Assembly: GCA_029882915.1 (NCBI GenBank)
Contig: JAOUJZ010000007.1
Location: forward strand, 1 to 64,000
DNA: 64,000 nt
Direction: 5' to 3'
DNA from: Gammaproteobacteria bacterium
GTDB lineage: Bacteria; Pseudomonadota; Gammaproteobacteria; Nitrosococcales; Methylophagaceae
In this document: positions 61,049 to 64,000 of the stretch, in pieces
Numbering within the stretch: position 1 is the stretch's first letter
Layout of the letters: each line of letters opens with the position of its first letter
Translations under genes and position numbers: made by a program
The notes under the pieces: generated by a model
Told to the model about the DNA's origin: nothing
The model's database searches: none
The model's input: only the letters and a program-made list of their open reading frames with translations

Positions 61049-61077
61049 TTGATCTCTTAAGCGAAAGGGGCTAAAAT
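61049..61077 (+). promoter_or_regulatory. Sigma-70 promoter of rplU-rpmA
   Basis: TTGATC (61049-61054) and TAAAAT (61072-61077) are 17 bases apart. The leader to rplU is about 50 bases. Confidence 0.72.
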
Positions 61078-61133
61078 TGCCGGTCTTTTGTTGGATTGCC
61101 AGCAATAACACATATTTATTTTTGGAGACAGCG

Positions 61134-61445
61134 ATGTACGCTATTGTCGCGACTGGTGGTAAACAGTACCGAGTTAAAGAGGGTGAAACCCTCCGTGTAG
61201 AGAAGTTATCAGCTGAAGCCGGTGATACGGTTGAACTAGATAAAGTTCTTCTGGTTGGTGAGGGTGCTGATGTAAAAGTAGGTGCGCCTTATCTTGATGG
61301 TGCGAAAGTAACTGCAAAAGTTGCGGCTAATGGCCGTGGCGATAAAGTTAAGATCATCAAGTTCCGTCGCCGTAAGCATCACCGTAAGCAGATGGGTCAC
61401 CGTCAGTCTTACACTGAAATCGAAATTACTGGCATCACAGCCTAA
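61134..61445 (+). CDS. rplU: 50S ribosomal protein L21
   Basis: 103-residue ribosomal protein opening [20 protein letters not shown] and ending [11 protein letters not shown], with the signature [19 protein letters not shown]. The frame is open 19 codons upstream, but homology starts at ATG 61134, with TTGGAGACAGCG before it. It begins the rplU-rpmA transcript, divergent from ispB. Confidence 0.97.
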   Translation: MYAIVATGGKQYRVKEGETLRVEKLSAEAGDTVELDKVLLVGEGADVKVGAPYLDGAKVTAKVAANGRGDKVKIIKFRRRKHHRKQMGHRQSYTEIEITGITA

Positions 61446-61474
61446 GATTACAGGATACAAGAGGATTTATAGAG

Positions 61475-61732
61475 ATGGCTCATAAGAAAGCGGGTGGTAG
61501 TACTAGAAACGGACGTGATTCGGAATCGAAACGACTTGGCGTAAAACGCTACGGCGGTGAAGCGGTTCTAGGCGGTAATATTCTTATTCGCCAACGTGGT
61601 ACACGTTACCATGCAGGTCGCAATGTCGGTATCGGTAAAGATCACACTTTATTTGCAACCGCTTCAGGTAAGGTTCTTTTTGAGACTAAAGGTCCTAAAA
61701 ACCGCACCTTTGTTAGCGTAGTTGCTGATTAA
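61475..61732 (+). CDS. rpmA: 50S ribosomal protein L27
   Basis: 85-residue ribosomal protein near the peptidyl-transferase centre. It opens [20 protein letters not shown], with the N-terminal tail exposed as in other Gram-negatives (no cleaved extension), and contains [22 protein letters not shown] precedes the ATG. A terminator lies 40 bases after the stop. Confidence 0.98.
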   Translation: MAHKKAGGSTRNGRDSESKRLGVKRYGGEAVLGGNILIRQRGTRYHAGRNVGIGKDHTLFATASGKVLFETKGPKNRTFVSVVAD

Positions 61733-61772
61733 AAAATAGTGTGTTGGCCCGTTTGGGGGCAAACAGCTAAAG

Positions 61773-61797
61773 AGCCCCGCTGATGCGGGGCTTTTTT
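61773..61797 (+). terminator. Rho-independent terminator after rpmA
   Basis: AGCCCCGC (61773-61780) pairs perfectly with GCGGGGCT (61785-61792) around TGAT and ends in six T residues. It separates rplU-rpmA from obgE. Confidence 0.92.
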
Positions 61798-61812
61798 GTT
61801 TCTGGGCATTAA

Positions 61813-62898
<1,086 letters not shown>

Positions 62899-62901
62899 AG
62901 C

Positions 62902-64000
62902 GTGACTACGCCACACCAACAACTCGTTTCTACTAAACGCTGGGTCATTAAGATAGGCAGTGCTTTATTGACGCGTCTAGGTGAAGGCCTCAATCATGAG
63001 CGCATTGCTTGGTTGAGTGCTGAAATTGCACAATTGAGAGTCCAGGGAAAAGAAGTTGTTCTCGTGACATCCGGTTCAGTCGCGGCAGGAATGCAGCAAT
63101 TAGGGTGGACACAACGGCCAAAAGCGTTACATAAACTGCAGGCTGCAGCCAGTATCGGTCAGATGGGCTTAATTCAGGCATATGCATCAGAATGTAGAAA
63201 ACATGACATTCATACAGCGCAAATTCTGCTGACACATTCAGATTTATCTGATCGTGGTCGCTATCTTAATGCTCGTAGTGCATTACATAGTCTATTAGAG
63301 TTGGGCGTGTTGCCTGTGGTTAATGAAAATGACACCATTGCCACTGAAGAGATCCGCTTTGGTGATAATGATACTCTGGCAGCGATGACAGCGAATCTGG
63401 TTGAAGCTGATGTGTTGGTGATTCTGACCGATCAGGACGGTTTATTTGATTCTGACCCACGCGCTAATCCCAACGCTCGAATGATAGCTGCTTCAGCTGC
63501 AAGCAACCCGGCTTTGGATGCGATGGCGAGTGGCGGAAGTGGCGCGTTAGGTCGCGGCGGGATGGCAACCAAACTACAAGCAGCTCGTCGCGCAGCTCAA
63601 TCAGGTGCCGCAACCGTTATCCTGTCAGGCATGGTGCCTGAAAATTTACGTTATCTGGCTGCCGGAGAAGGTGTGGGAACATTATTGTGGCCAGACAATG
63701 AACCGATGACGGCGCGACAGCAGTGGTTAGCGGGACATTTAATTCCAAAAGGGCGGATTACGCTTGATGACGGTGCTGTAAATGTCGTTCGTCAACAAGG
63801 ACGAAGCATACTTCCTATTGGTGTTAAAGGAATAGAGGGTGACTTTACTCGTGGCGAGTTGGTAATTTGTTGTGATATGGCAGGCAGAGAAGTGGCACGT
63901 GGCTTAGTGAACTACAATGCTGATGAAGCAAGTCGTATCATGGGGCATCCAAGTAATGAGATTGAGATCCTGCTGGGTTATATAGACGAACCGGAACTGG
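62902..64000 (+). CDS. proB: Glutamate 5-kinase (cut by window edge)
   Basis: First step of proline synthesis: phosphorylates glutamate. The kinase domain (about 10-260) shows [42 protein letters not shown] and [13 protein letters not shown]; a PUA domain follows (about 280-366; [13 protein letters not shown]). About 366 codons are present, so only a few C-terminal residues are missing (typical length about 370). The start is GTG at 62902 with AGGAG seven bases upstream, three bases after the obgE stop. The pair obgE-proB is standard in gammaproteobacteria. Confidence 0.96.
   Translation, partial: MTTPHQQLVSTKRWVIKIGSALLTRLGEGLNHERIAWLSAEIAQLRVQGKEVVLVTSGSVAAGMQQLGWTQRPKALHKLQAAASIGQMGLIQAYASECRKHDIHTAQILLTHSDLSDRGRYLNARSALHSLLELGVLPVVNENDTIATEEIRFGDNDTLAAMTANLVEADVLVILTDQDGLFDSDPRANPNARMIAASAASNPALDAMASGGSGALGRGGMATKLQAARRAAQSGAATVILSGMVPENLRYLAAGEGVGTLLWPDNEPMTARQQWLAGHLIPKGRITLDDGAVNVVRQQGRSILPIGVKGIEGDFTRGELVICCDMAGREVARGLVNYNADEASRIMGHPSNEIEILLGYIDEPEL

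Overview
The window reads as chromosomal core DNA from a free-living gammaproteobacterium of moderate GC content. Gene order (mnmG-rsmG-parA-parB-atpIBEFHAGDC-glmU, rpmH-rnpA-yidD-yidC-mnmE, ispB/rplU-rpmA-obgE-proB) and the protein sequences are gammaproteobacterial. A tkt / gap / pgk-pyk-fba sugar-phosphate block, squalene-type hpnD-hpnE genes, and a NirB/GlnK/Amt nitrogen region would suit a methylotroph of the Methylophaga/Thiotrichales kind. That assignment is inference; nothing in the window proves C1 metabolism. I see no rRNA, tRNA, CRISPR array, prophage or insertion sequence.

Layout. 0-3 kb: nitrogen block on the minus strand (start of nirB; TorF-type porin, glnK, amt), with two sites that look like sigma-54 promoters, each with an NtrC-like site upstream. 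3-5 kb: lgt, an ornithine-cyclodeaminase-like gene and dgkA. 5.2-17.9 kb: mnmG, rsmG, parAB, the complete F1Fo ATP synthase operon and glmU. 18-20.3 kb: a periplasmic Do-type protease and a CbpA-like J-protein. 20.4-24.3 kb: a divergent three-gene module (RLAN/RimK-type ATP-grasp ligase; M14-like DUF2817 peptidase; GNAT fused to a C39-like peptidase). This is the best candidate in the window for a poorly described biochemical system. 24.3-31.5 kb: argH, hemCDXY and a KefB-type antiporter. 31.5-38 kb: dnaN-dnaA facing away from rpmH-rnpA-yidD-yidC-mnmE. 38-46.4 kb: erpA, a thioredoxin-like protein, tkt, gap, pgk, pyk and fba. 46.4-51.2 kb: crcB, a shrunken DUF190 gene, serS, an M50 protease, trpS and rluB. 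51.2-59.9 kb: a diguanylate cyclase, an SDR, a small lipoprotein, hpnE-hpnD-ferredoxin, and a signalling cluster (hybrid kinase, REC-PP2C phosphatase, REC-HD-GYP). 60-64 kb: ispB, rplU, rpmA, obgE and proB, which is cut by the window edge.

How the parts fit. The ATP synthase, chromosome partition (ParAB), tRNA-modification (MnmE/MnmG) and replication-initiation (DnaA/DnaN) genes form the usual origin-proximal set, but here the set is split into two blocks about 14 kb apart, and recF-gyrB do not follow dnaN. IspB makes long prenyl diphosphates, while HpnD/HpnE act on farnesyl diphosphate-derived C30 chains; hpnC is not in the window. The most checkable oddities are a nine-G tract at the start of hpnE, four cysteines in TrpRS resembling a known [4Fe-4S] motif, an internally deleted DUF190 gene after crcB, a receiver domain without its aspartate, and an SDR without its catalytic serine.
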